Under the pieces are notes generated by a model, which had not been told where the DNA came from, ran no database searches, and saw only the letters and a program-made list of their open reading frames with translations. The position numbers and the translations under genes are program-made. From the NCBI GenBank assembly GCA_012962365.1, contig DTXR01000038.1, forward strand, positions 1 through 6,499: 6,499 bases of DNA, written 5' to 3'. Shown piece by piece: positions 1-6,313 of the stretch (position 1 is its first letter; every line of letters begins with the position of its first letter). Source of the stretch: Chromatiaceae bacterium. GTDB lineage: Bacteria; Pseudomonadota; Gammaproteobacteria; Chromatiales; Chromatiaceae.

Positions 1-321
1 CGCTTCCCGCCGGTCGGAGAAAGGGAGTTCGATCAGCTGGAAATCCATATTTCCGTTCTGAGCCCGCCCGAGCCTCTCTCCTTTTCTGCGGAAGAGGATC
101 TGCTGCGCCAGATTCGTCCCGGCGTGGACGGGCTGATCCTGCAGGACGGTTATTATCGAGGCACCTTCCTGCCTTCCGTGTGGGAACAACTGCCCGGGCG
201 GGAAGAATTCCTTGCCCATCTCAAGATCAAGGCCGGTCTCCCCGCAAATTACTGGTCGGACAGCTTGCAGGTATCTCGCTATACTACTGAATCATTTTCT
301 GAAAGCCAGCTACTCACATGA
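1..321 (+). CDS. amrA: AMMECR1-domain protein (AmmeMemoRadiSam system protein A), 3' part only
   Basis: The reading frame is open from base 1, and the 106 visible codons form the C-terminal half of an AMMECR1 domain. Seen: RFPPV at the very start, a DGLIL...GYYRGTFLPSVWEQ block (the family's strand followed by TYLPEV in AMMECR1), then an LAHLKIKAGLP...YW segment and a VSRYTTESFSE ending. The upstream part of the domain, which in this family carries an LRGCIG-like motif, lies outside the window. In bacteria this family usually travels with a Memo-like protein and a radical SAM enzyme. Its biochemical role is unsettled, and no catalytic residue can be assigned here. The stop TGA overlaps the ATG of the cytochrome b gene (ATGA), so the two are probably one transcript with coupled translation. 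Family assignment is firm; the symbol is a convenience name. Confidence 0.88.
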   Translation, partial: RFPPVGEREFDQLEIHISVLSPPEPLSFSAEEDLLRQIRPGVDGLILQDGYYRGTFLPSVWEQLPGREEFLAHLKIKAGLPANYWSDSLQVSRYTTESFSESQLLT

Positions 322-995
322 AACAGTCGGAAATTCGTCGCCAGTTTGTCTGGAGCAAGACCTTGCGATGGTGTCACTGGGGTATGACCTTGTCGACGCT
401 GGTTCTGATCCTGACCGGTTGGCTGCTATCCTGGGCGCCTGAAAGAGCTGCAAGCCTGGATGATATCCACTACGTGGCGGCAGCCATGCTTATCACTGTG
501 CTCATTATTCGCATGTGGCTGCTGTTCTTCGGCCAGGGCAATGATTTGCTTAAAAGCCTGCTGCCCAACCGCCATCAATTTCAGCAAGGCTGGGAAGTAC
601 TGCGCGCCTATCTTTCCCTGGGAAAAATCCCGCTGCCAAAATGGTATGCGCATAACCCTCTGTGGGCGTCTTTGTATCTATTCCTGTTTGCAGTATTATT
701 CGCGCAGATAGTCAGTGGTTTGCTGCTGCTCAACCAGATCACCCTGCTGGGTGACCTGAGCCTGCGTCAGGTTCATGTGCTGGGATTCCAGGTCATCAGT
801 GTTTTTGCATTGCTGCATATTCTCGCCAGCTTCTTCCATGACGCCAAAGGCAAGGGCTCTGACATCTCGGCCATGGTCAATGGGCATCGCATCTTTGTCA
901 TCGAACCCCGTCAACCCGAGACGCCTGAAACCAGCGCCGTCGTTTCTCTGGACAGTCTGCGCGATACCACCAAGCGCCACAAACCAAAAACATAG
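318..995 (+). CDS. Membrane cytochrome b (Ni/Fe-hydrogenase b-subunit / cytochrome b561 type)
   Basis: A 225-residue integral membrane protein with four predicted helices, at about residues 18-40, 50-71, 115-138 and 150-174. Histidines sit where the HyaC-like family places its two b-haem ligands: H20 in RWCHW at the start of helix 1, H51 in DDIHY at the start of helix 2, and H153 (RQVH) and H167 (LLH) bounding helix 4. HNPL at 112-115 before helix 3 and SAMVNGHRIF at 184-193 are also family-like. The expected role is moving electrons between a membrane or periplasmic redox partner and the quinone pool. The C-terminal tail (about 195-225) is polar, proline-rich and probably cytoplasmic. The start ATG overlaps the AMMECR1 stop and lacks a good ribosome site, so coupling is likely. 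No hydrogenase or cytochrome c gene is visible, so the redox partner is unknown. Confidence 0.85.
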   Translation: MKQSEIRRQFVWSKTLRWCHWGMTLSTLVLILTGWLLSWAPERAASLDDIHYVAAAMLITVLIIRMWLLFFGQGNDLLKSLLPNRHQFQQGWEVLRAYLSLGKIPLPKWYAHNPLWASLYLFLFAVLFAQIVSGLLLLNQITLLGDLSLRQVHVLGFQVISVFALLHILASFFHDAKGKGSDISAMVNGHRIFVIEPRQPETPETSAVVSLDSLRDTTKRHKPKT

Positions 996-1008
996 GTTTA
1001 CAAGCCAC

Positions 1009-2211
1009 TCAGGCCAGAAAACGGGATAACCGCTCGACACCCAGTTTCAACCGTTCCAGGTCAGTGGTATAGGCAAAGCGAACAAACCTGTCAGCCCGGT
1101 AGCTGCCGAAATCCCGTCCCGGCGTGATCGCCACAGCCGCCTCGTCGAGGAGCTTGCGGGCGAAATCGAAGCTGTCGGAGGAAAAGGCGCTGATGTCTGC
1201 GAACAGGTAAAACGCGCCCTCCGGCTTGCCCTGGATGCGGAACCCGAGATTCACCAGGACATCATACAGGTAATCTCTGCGCTCCTGAAAGACTCGGCGG
1301 CGCTGCTCCAGTATCTCCAGCGTTGCGGGCTCGAAAGCCGCCAGAGCAGCATATTGCGCCATTGTGGGCGCGGCCAGGAAGATATTCTGCGCGAGGCGAT
1401 CCAGCGCGGGCACATACTCGGGCGGTGCGACGATCCAGCCCAGGCGCCAGCCCGTCATGCCAAAGAACTTGGAGAAGCTGTTCACCACAAAGAGATTGTC
1501 CTGCCCCAGCTTCAGCGCAGTTTCCACGGGCTGGTCATACACAAGCCCCTGATAGATCTCGTCAACGATGAGCATCCCAGCAGGCGCCCGCACCGCATCA
1601 TACAGAAACCGCAACTGCTGCGGATTGAGCAGGCGGCCAGTGGGGTTGGCGGGTGTGGCCACCATCAATGCCCGGGTGGCGCTGTCCCAGTTGCGAATCA
1701 CCTGGTCATTGGACAAGGCAAAATTCTGTGACGCCTTGACGCCCAGAGACACAGCTTCACCACCGAACATGCGCACCATGTGGCGGTTGCAGGGATAACC
1801 CGGGTCCGCCATCAGCACCTTGTCACCGGGATTGATCAACACACCCAGAATCAATTGCAGGGCACCCGAGGCGCCGGGGGTCACCACGATTCTGGCCGCA
1901 TCCACCTGCACGTCAAACCGGGAAAGATAATAATCACTGATGGCCTGGCGCAATTCAGGCAGACCAAGCGCTGCGGTGTAGTGGGTTTTGCCTTGCTGCA
2001 GGGAGCGAATGCCGGCATCGACGATGGGCCGGGGGCTGGGAAAGTCAGGCTCCCCCACTTCCATATGCACCACATCCCTGCCCCGGGCATCCATCTCCCG
2101 GGCCTGCGCCAGAATATCCATCACATGGAAGGGCTCGATGCCCGCCATGCGCCGGGACAGCAGAGGCTTACTTCCAGGCATGCCGATGAATGGCCTCCAA
2201 TGCTTGGACAT
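1009..2211 (-). CDS. Pyridoxal-phosphate-dependent aminotransferase, class I/II
   Basis: A fold-type I aminotransferase of 400 residues from this start. It transfers an amino group between an amino acid and a 2-oxo acid via cytoplasmic PLP; the substrate cannot be read from sequence. Seen: HMEVGEPDFPSP near 49-60, HYTAALGLPELR near 77-88, GASGALQL at 113-120, N189 in ATPANPTG, D217 in VDEIY, the Schiff-base lysine K248 in SFSK, R256 in GWRLGW, and R378 near the C-terminus for the substrate carboxylate. All key residues are present. It lies downstream of the phosphatase gene and overlaps its end. The start is uncertain: ATG at 2211 has AAGGA 8 bases upstream (44-base overlap), while ATG at 2181 has GGAGG 12 bases upstream (14-base overlap, 390 residues). 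Conservation begins after the second, near RRMAGIEPFHVMDIL. Its 3' end faces the cytochrome b gene across 13 bases, with no terminator hairpin seen. Confidence 0.92.
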   Translation of the reverse strand: MSKHWRPFIGMPGSKPLLSRRMAGIEPFHVMDILAQAREMDARGRDVVHMEVGEPDFPSPRPIVDAGIRSLQQGKTHYTAALGLPELRQAISDYYLSRFDVQVDAARIVVTPGASGALQLILGVLINPGDKVLMADPGYPCNRHMVRMFGGEAVSLGVKASQNFALSNDQVIRNWDSATRALMVATPANPTGRLLNPQQLRFLYDAVRAPAGMLIVDEIYQGLVYDQPVETALKLGQDNLFVVNSFSKFFGMTGWRLGWIVAPPEYVPALDRLAQNIFLAAPTMAQYAALAAFEPATLEILEQRRRVFQERRDYLYDVLVNLGFRIQGKPEGAFYLFADISAFSSDSFDFARKLLDEAAVAITPGRDFGSYRADRFVRFAYTTDLERLKLGVERLSRFLA

Positions 2212-2941
2212 CCACCTGATCCTTGATCAATTCAGGCCCGCTCAGTACCTTACAGGGCTGTTCGTTCGTCCCCAGATGATCGATCACCACGGTAGCGCCG
2301 CTGAAATCCTGGTCACGGGTATAATCATTGACGGTCACCAGCAGGGAGCGAATGCCCGACCCCAGCACGGATCTCACACCATTGTCAGAATCTTCAAAGG
2401 CCATACATTTTTCCGCTGGCAGACCCAGTTGTTCCATCGCCCAGACAAAGATATCCGGTGCCGGCTTCTTGGCTGGCACGATATCACCTGCAGCGATAAC
2501 CTCAAACCAATCCTCGGCATCCGCCGCCAGACTGTTGGTCAGCAGGGCGGTTACATTGGCGGGCGTGGTTGTCGTCGCAATGGCCAGACGCAATCCCGCA
2601 TCCCTGGCTTCACGCAACAGGCGCTCCACACCGGGGCGCAATGGCAGGCCGGGATCCACCATCAGCGCCTTGTAGTACTCGGTCTTGGCAGCATGCAACT
2701 CTGCGATAAAACTGTCCAGGTCGGCGGGAGCCTGGAAGTCAGGCAGAAAGTGCTGCAGAAAATACTTGATGCGTTCCTTGCCACCGGTCACCGTCAGCAA
2801 CTGCCCGTAAACATCTATCGTCCAGTCCCAGTCAAGCCCAGCCTCTGCAAAGGCTTGGTTGAAGGCGACACGATGTCCATCTCGCTCTGTGTTCGCCAGT
2901 GTGCCATCCACATCGAAAATCAGGGCTTCAAGCTTAGCCAT
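2168..2941 (-). CDS. CbbY-like HAD-superfamily phosphatase
   Basis: A 257-residue HAD subfamily IA hydrolase, expected to remove phosphate from a small sugar phosphate. Seen: motif I FDVDGTL with nucleophile D10 and acid/base D12, then TERDGHRVAFNQAF (about 18-31), TGGKERI (52-58), motif II IATTT near T123, motif III K159 in KKPAPDI, and motif IV EDS with E183 and D184. The TERDGHR, LLTVTGGKERI, AAGDIV and YTRDQDF blocks match CbbY proteins, for which xylulose-1,5-bisphosphate phosphatase activity is known. No Rubisco or Calvin-cycle gene is in the window, so the substrate is inferred. I chose ATG 2941 because AGGA lies 7 bases upstream and MAKLEALIFDVDGTL is where the family begins. The frame stays open to 3097, but the extra 52 codons look non-coding. 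First gene of a likely two-gene operon with the aminotransferase. Confidence 0.92.
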   Translation of the reverse strand: MAKLEALIFDVDGTLANTERDGHRVAFNQAFAEAGLDWDWTIDVYGQLLTVTGGKERIKYFLQHFLPDFQAPADLDSFIAELHAAKTEYYKALMVDPGLPLRPGVERLLREARDAGLRLAIATTTTPANVTALLTNSLAADAEDWFEVIAAGDIVPAKKPAPDIFVWAMEQLGLPAEKCMAFEDSDNGVRSVLGSGIRSLLVTVNDYTRDQDFSGATVVIDHLGTNEQPCKVLSGPELIKDQVDVQALEAIHRHAWK

Positions 2942-3006
2942 TACCGTTCCTGTATACATTGAAAAACAAGGCTTCGAAGAATACGCAAAATCAACGAGAA
3001 CAGAAA

Positions 3007-3048
3007 GTACAACTACCCCTTTTAACACCCGGGAAAGGGAACTTGTAC
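3007..3048. repeat. Imperfect nested inverted repeat upstream of the phosphatase gene
   Basis: The outer arms GTACAA (3007-3012) and TTGTAC (3043-3048) are perfect complements. Inside them CCCTTT (3017-3022) pairs with AAAGGG (3034-3039) around an 11-base loop, with gaps of 4 and 3 bases between the two stems. It lies 66-107 bases upstream of the phosphatase start. It could be a protein-binding operator or a hairpin in the leader RNA of the leftward transcript. There is no T-run after it on either strand, so it is unlikely to be an intrinsic terminator. Confidence 0.5.
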
Positions 3049-3399
3049 GGAAATTATCTGTTGATCTTCCATCTGAACAAACCGAACACACCGTCAATGC
3101 ACCCGATATTCATGAAGAAGTGCGCGCCGCCAGCATTTTAGTACATTCTTTCAGGCTATCAGCGGATCCTGATTCAACACCCGAGCGCATGGGAAACAAC
3201 TCTCGGATTTATCAAGTCAGGCGGGAAATCCTCCCGAATTTGCCAATATGTTCCAGAATATACCGCTGAAAATTTGCTCCAAACGCCCTGGTCTGATACT
3301 TTCCCCTACCTGAAAAAAATACCTGCACAGAGACCGCCGGATACAGCAGCAAACACAACGCGGCAGATATTCAGACATTTATATCCTTTTGTATTTAAT

Positions 3400-3428
3400 T
3401 TCAATGTCTTGCATGTCTACTTTGTAAT
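3400..3428 (+). promoter_or_regulatory. Candidate dksA promoter
   Basis: TGTAAT (3423-3428) differs at one base from the consensus -10 box and lies 17 bases after TTCAAT (3400-3405), a weak -35. The bases after the -10 read AACCGGCC, a GC-rich discriminator of the type found in stringently controlled promoters. An alternative in the same AT-rich tract is TTCAGA (3370-3375), an 18-base spacer, then TTTAAT (3394-3399). The tract is clearly more AT-rich than its surroundings. Which box is used is a guess. Confidence 0.35.
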
Positions 3429-3512
3429 AACCGGCCAGCAAGGTGATATTTCACATCCGTGCCTGCGGGTTCGGATCAACAACCCAATGATAAGCTATCC
3501 AGGTAAGTGCCC

Positions 3513-3944
3513 ATGGCCAACAAGTCTATGAACATCGATCCTCTTTCCTTTGATCCTTACAAGGCGAAAAAAGGGGAGGAATACATGAATGAGAAGCAGG
3601 AAGCGCACTTCCGCGCCATCCTGGAAAACTGGCGTAAATCACTTATGGAAGAGGTGGATCGAACCGTTCATCACATGAAAGACGACGCCGCCAACTTCCC
3701 TGATCCCAACGACCGCGCGAGCCAGGAAACCGAATTCAGTATCGAACTGCGCACACGGGATCGTGAGCGCAAGCTGTTGAAGAAAATCAACGAGGCGCTG
3801 GACGCCATCGATGCTCACGAATACGGTTTTTGTGAATCCTGCGGCGCGGAAATCGGCATCCGCCGCCTGGAAGCCCGCCCTACCGCCAATCTCTGCATCG
3901 AATGCAAGACCCTGGAGGAAATCCGGGAGAAAAATTACGGCTGA
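3513..3944 (+). CDS. dksA: RNA polymerase-binding transcription factor DksA
   Basis: DksA binds the RNA polymerase secondary channel and, with ppGpp, represses rRNA promoters and activates amino-acid biosynthesis promoters. At 143 residues it is slightly shorter than the E. coli protein (about 151). Seen: an N-terminal segment with [12 protein letters not shown] (16-27), a coiled coil from about residue 30 to 100, and the tip motif DPNDRA with D64, D67 and A69, matching the essential D-x-x-D-x-A. The zinc finger has all four cysteines, C107, C110, C128 and C131 (CESC...CIEC), followed by a KTLEEIRE helix. I chose ATG 3513, with AGG nine bases upstream; GTG 3507 would add two residues but sits too close to that AGG. 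A strong ribosome-site-like sequence precedes codon 25. A terminator and gluQRS follow, the usual gammaproteobacterial order. Confidence 0.97.
   Translation: MANKSMNIDPLSFDPYKAKKGEEYMNEKQEAHFRAILENWRKSLMEEVDRTVHHMKDDAANFPDPNDRASQETEFSIELRTRDRERKLLKKINEALDAIDAHEYGFCESCGAEIGIRRLEARPTANLCIECKTLEEIREKNYG
3573..3587 (+). promoter_or_regulatory. Shine-Dalgarno-like sequence and in-frame ATG inside dksA
   Basis: GGGGAGGA (3573-3580) lies 4 bases before an in-frame ATG at 3585 (Met25 of DksA). This is a better ribosome site than the one before the assigned start. It falls on the conserved GEEYM residues, so the resemblance may simply follow from the codons. If used, it would give a 119-residue DksA lacking the N-terminal segment. 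Confidence 0.3.
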
Positions 3945-3970
3945 GATGGCTGATCATGCCTCAACATTGA

Positions 3971-4004
3971 AAAAGCCGGTGCGCACGCATCGGCTTTTCT
4001 GTTT
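3971..4004 (+). terminator. Intrinsic terminator between dksA and gluQRS
   Basis: AAAAGCCGGTGCG (3971-3983) pairs with CGCATCGGCTTTT (3986-3998) along nearly its whole length with a single G-T wobble. The innermost bases must open to form the loop. The stem runs straight into TTTTCTGTTT. It begins 26 bases after the dksA stop and ends 15-20 bases before the gluQRS start, so gluQRS expression from the dksA promoter depends on read-through. The same arrangement has been reported to limit gluQ-rs expression in Shigella flexneri. Confidence 0.85.
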
Positions 4005-4019
4005 CTGCTGTTCAATGAG

Positions 4020-4895
4020 ATGACCTACCGCGGGCGCTTCGCTCCTTCTCCCACAGGCTCTCTCCATTTCGGCTCACTGGTCGCTGCAGTTGCCAGCTAT
4101 GCCGATGCACTGCACAATCAGGGAACATGGCTGGTACGCATGGAAGATGTGGACGAAAGCCGCGTGGTCGAAGGCAGCGCTGACGAAATACTTCGCATGC
4201 TCGAAGCCCTGGGTTTTGAATGGAATGAAACCGTTATCTACCAGTCCCAACGCAAACGCCGCTATGCGGAGGTGCTTGATCAATTGTCCCGACAGCGGCT
4301 CGCCTATGTTTGCAGCTGTTCCCGGCGTGAAATAGCCGCACTTGCAAAAACGGGCATCGAAGGCCCTGTATATCCGGGCACTTGCCGGAAGGCAAACGAT
4401 GCGTTCTCTTCGGGCAAGGCTGTGCGTCTGCGAACCACCGAAGAGGAAATCTGCTTCGAAGATCTGGTGCAGGGCAAACACTGCCAGGTACTGTCACGGG
4501 ATATCGGAGATTTCGTCATTCACCGGGCCGATGGTTACACCGCCTATCAGCTGGCAGTCGTGGTCGATGACGCAGACCAGCGCATCAGTCGGATCGTGAG
4601 GGGTGCCGACCTGCTATTGTCCACGCCACGACAGATCTATCTGCAGAATCTACTGGGCTTCCCCCGTCTTGCCTATGCCCATGTGCCTCTGGTCAAGGAC
4701 GATCAGGGGCGAAAACTCAGCAAGCAGGATCTGGCACATCCGGTATCCGCAGACCGGCCACTGGAAAGCCTGTTGGCTGCCTGGCACTTTTTAAGGCAAA
4801 TATCCCCTTCACAGCAGCTGGATAGGGTCGAAGACTTCTGGTTGTGGGCCGCAGACAAGTGGGATATCACTCGAATCAGCGCTTTAAACCAATAA
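4020..4895 (+). CDS. gluQRS: Glutamyl-Q tRNA(Asp) synthetase
   Basis: A 291-residue paralogue of the glutamyl-tRNA synthetase catalytic core without the anticodon-binding domain. It activates glutamate and attaches it to queuosine at the wobble position of tRNA-Asp. Seen: the class I HIGH-like signature in APSPTGSLHFGS (8-19), LVRMEDVDESR (38-48), the zinc site C98, C100, Y118 and C122 (CSC...YPGTC), QLAVVVDDADQRI (177-189), RGADLL (194-199), and the KMSKS-like KLSKQ (232-236). All family residues looked for are present, and the length is normal. ATG 4020 is the only sensible start. It has little ribosome site (GAG directly before it) and lies just past the terminator, so expression is probably low and tied to dksA read-through. 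Its last 20 bases overlap the 3' end of nhaA on the other strand. Confidence 0.96.
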   Translation: MTYRGRFAPSPTGSLHFGSLVAAVASYADALHNQGTWLVRMEDVDESRVVEGSADEILRMLEALGFEWNETVIYQSQRKRRYAEVLDQLSRQRLAYVCSCSRREIAALAKTGIEGPVYPGTCRKANDAFSSGKAVRLRTTEEEICFEDLVQGKHCQVLSRDIGDFVIHRADGYTAYQLAVVVDDADQRISRIVRGADLLLSTPRQIYLQNLLGFPRLAYAHVPLVKDDQGRKLSKQDLAHPVSADRPLESLLAAWHFLRQISPSQQLDRVEDFWLWAADKWDITRISALNQ

Positions 4896-6237
4896 ATCGC
4901 AGCCACAAAAAACCCACCACGCCAGCAATCAGCGACGCGAGCAACACGCCGGTCTTGGCCATCAACAAAGCCTCAGGGTCGTGGGTGAACGCCAGTTCCG
5001 CAACAAAAATAGACATGGTGAAACCGATGCCTCCCATGAGCGCGGCGCCCATGACATGGGCAAAACTCAAGCCTTCCGGCAATCGGCTCCAGCCAAGTTT
5101 CACCATCAGCCAGACCATGCCGGTGATGCCGAGCAGCTTTCCAAACACCAGCCCCACGATCACTCCCAAGGCTACCGGATGGGCAAAGACTTCATCCAGT
5201 GCACCAAAATCCATGGGAATAGCCGCATTCGCCAGGGCAAAGATCGGAATAATCAGATAGGCGCTGGATATATGCATGCGATGCTCGAGGATCTGGGCCG
5301 GTGACTGCGCCAGGTTGACACCCTCGGACAATGCGCTTATCCGACCACGCATTTTGTCATTCAGGATAATATTGGGCTCACTGGCATGAGCAGCACGAAT
5401 CTCATCCAGCAAACCCTTGGCATTGGCGAGAAAACGGTCCGTATCCAATTTTGGCTTCATCGGTATGGTAAAGGCCAGAAACACACCCGCCAACGTGGCA
5501 TGAACACCGCTCTTGAGCATCGCAAGCCACAACAATATTCCCAATAGCCCATAAGGCAGGACACGACGAACGCCCCCCCTGTTCAGGGCAACAAGCAGCA
5601 GCAGAATACCCAGCGCCGCCCCCAGCGCGAGCATGTTGATATCCGCAGTGTAAAACAATGCGATAACCACGACGGCTCCCAAGTCATCGACGATGGCCAG
5701 AGCCACCAGGAAAGTCAGCAAGGCCGGCGGTACGCGCTTGCCCAGCAACGCCAGGGTGCCCAGCGCAAAGGCGATATCTGTCGCCATGGGTATCCCCCAG
5801 CCTCGCGCCTCTGCACCACTCTGGTTCAACAGAAAATAGAACAGGGCGGGCAACAGCATGCCACCGATGGCAGCTGCGATGGGCAGCAGTGCCTGCTTGG
5901 GCTCGGCGAGTTCACCAACCAGCAGTTCCCGCTTCAATTCCAAGCCCACTATCAGGAAAAACAGCGCCATCAGACCATCGTTGATCCAGTGATGCAGACT
6001 CATGGTCAGCACAAGATCGCCACCGCCAACGGTCACAGCCGTATGCAGAATGTGCTCATACGTCTCACCCAGGGGGCTGTTGGCGATGGCCAGCGCGACC
6101 ACCGCACACAGCATCAGCAGGATACCACTGGTGGTCTGACGATGAATAAACTCTTCCAGTGGCGTCAGAACCCGGTCAAAGGCCTTTTCCCAAGGCGCCA
6201 GGTATTCTTTTCCTTTCATGTGGATGGGCTTTTTCAT
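4876..6237 (-). CDS. nhaA: Na+/H+ antiporter NhaA
   Basis: Inner-membrane antiporter that expels Na+ (and Li+) in exchange for protons, for pH and salt homeostasis. With this start it has 453 residues against 388 in E. coli. Seen: MATDIAFALG with D154 (E. coli D133), AIVDDLGA with the ion-binding pair D184-D185 (E. coli D163-D164), LKSGVHATLAG with H246 (E. coli H225), and FGKLLGI with K367 (E. coli K300). About 45 extra residues lie in the loop between helices VIII and IX (within about 263-311), and the N-terminus is about 23 residues longer. I chose ATG 6237; ATG 6219 is also possible, and TTG 6306 is unlikely. ATG 6237 has no ribosome site of its own but overlaps by ATGA a 19-codon upstream frame that has one. 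The gene stands alone and converges on gluQRS. Confidence 0.95.
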   Translation of the reverse strand: MKKPIHMKGKEYLAPWEKAFDRVLTPLEEFIHRQTTSGILLMLCAVVALAIANSPLGETYEHILHTAVTVGGGDLVLTMSLHHWINDGLMALFFLIVGLELKRELLVGELAEPKQALLPIAAAIGGMLLPALFYFLLNQSGAEARGWGIPMATDIAFALGTLALLGKRVPPALLTFLVALAIVDDLGAVVVIALFYTADINMLALGAALGILLLLVALNRGGVRRVLPYGLLGILLWLAMLKSGVHATLAGVFLAFTIPMKPKLDTDRFLANAKGLLDEIRAAHASEPNIILNDKMRGRISALSEGVNLAQSPAQILEHRMHISSAYLIIPIFALANAAIPMDFGALDEVFAHPVALGVIVGLVFGKLLGITGMVWLMVKLGWSRLPEGLSFAHVMGAALMGGIGFTMSIFVAELAFTHDPEALLMAKTGVLLASLIAGVVGFLWLRFIGLKR

Positions 6238-6293
6238 TTGACGGTGGCCGAATCTGAGAATTGGAATGAATAGTGGAAGCCTACCAGATACAT
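6234..6293 (-). CDS. Possible nhaA leader peptide, 19 codons
   Basis: ATG at 6293 is preceded by TTTGGAG (6301-6307) with seven bases between, a good ribosome site. The frame encodes MYLVGFHYSFQFSDSATVK and ends at TGA 6236-6234, overlapping the nhaA ATG (6237-6235) as ATGA. nhaA itself has no Shine-Dalgarno sequence, so terminating ribosomes could restart on nhaA. Five of the 19 residues are Phe or Tyr. I know of no matching peptide family. Its position is the main argument; a chance frame of this length cannot be excluded. Confidence 0.4.
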   Translation of the reverse strand: MYLVGFHYSFQFSDSATVK

Positions 6294-6313
6294 GCAAATG
6301 CTCCAAAGTACAG

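Larger units (their letters stand above)
2942..3512. other. Intergenic region between divergent phosphatase and dksA genes
   Basis: 571 bases with no recognisable gene on either strand. Open stretches exist, such as a plus-strand frame running through to 3269, but their translations resemble no protein I know and lack start signals. The region must carry the promoters of both flanking units. Seen in it: TGTATACA (2951-2958) just before the phosphatase ribosome site, an imperfect inverted repeat (3007-3048), a small hairpin CGGGA/TCCCG (3222-3236), an AT-rich tract (about 3377-3430) that probably holds the dksA promoter, a perfect GTGA-TATT-TCAC palindrome (3443-3454), and ATCCG/CGGAT pairing (3455-3476) in the presumed dksA leader. 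A small RNA could be hidden here, but nothing proves one. Confidence 0.7.

Noticed and set aside
1988..2962. A 324-codon open frame on the plus strand
   Set aside because: It lies antisense to the phosphatase and the aminotransferase 5' end. Its translation has no family motifs, while the minus-strand proteins are fully conserved. It is a by-product of GC-rich codon use.
2942..3097. Upstream extension of the phosphatase frame by 52 codons
   Set aside because: The HAD motif I should sit close to the N-terminus, the ATG at 2941 has a good ribosome site, and the extension resembles no known targeting or other domain.
3443..3454. GTGA-TATT-TCAC palindrome as a CRP site
   Set aside because: CRP half-sites TGTGA and TCACA are separated by six bases; here the spacing is four and the outer T is missing. 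It may be another operator or chance.
6238..6306. TTG start at 6306 extending NhaA to 476 residues
   Set aside because: There is no ribosome site before it; the nearby GGAG overlaps or follows the TTG and is better placed for ATG 6293 in another frame.
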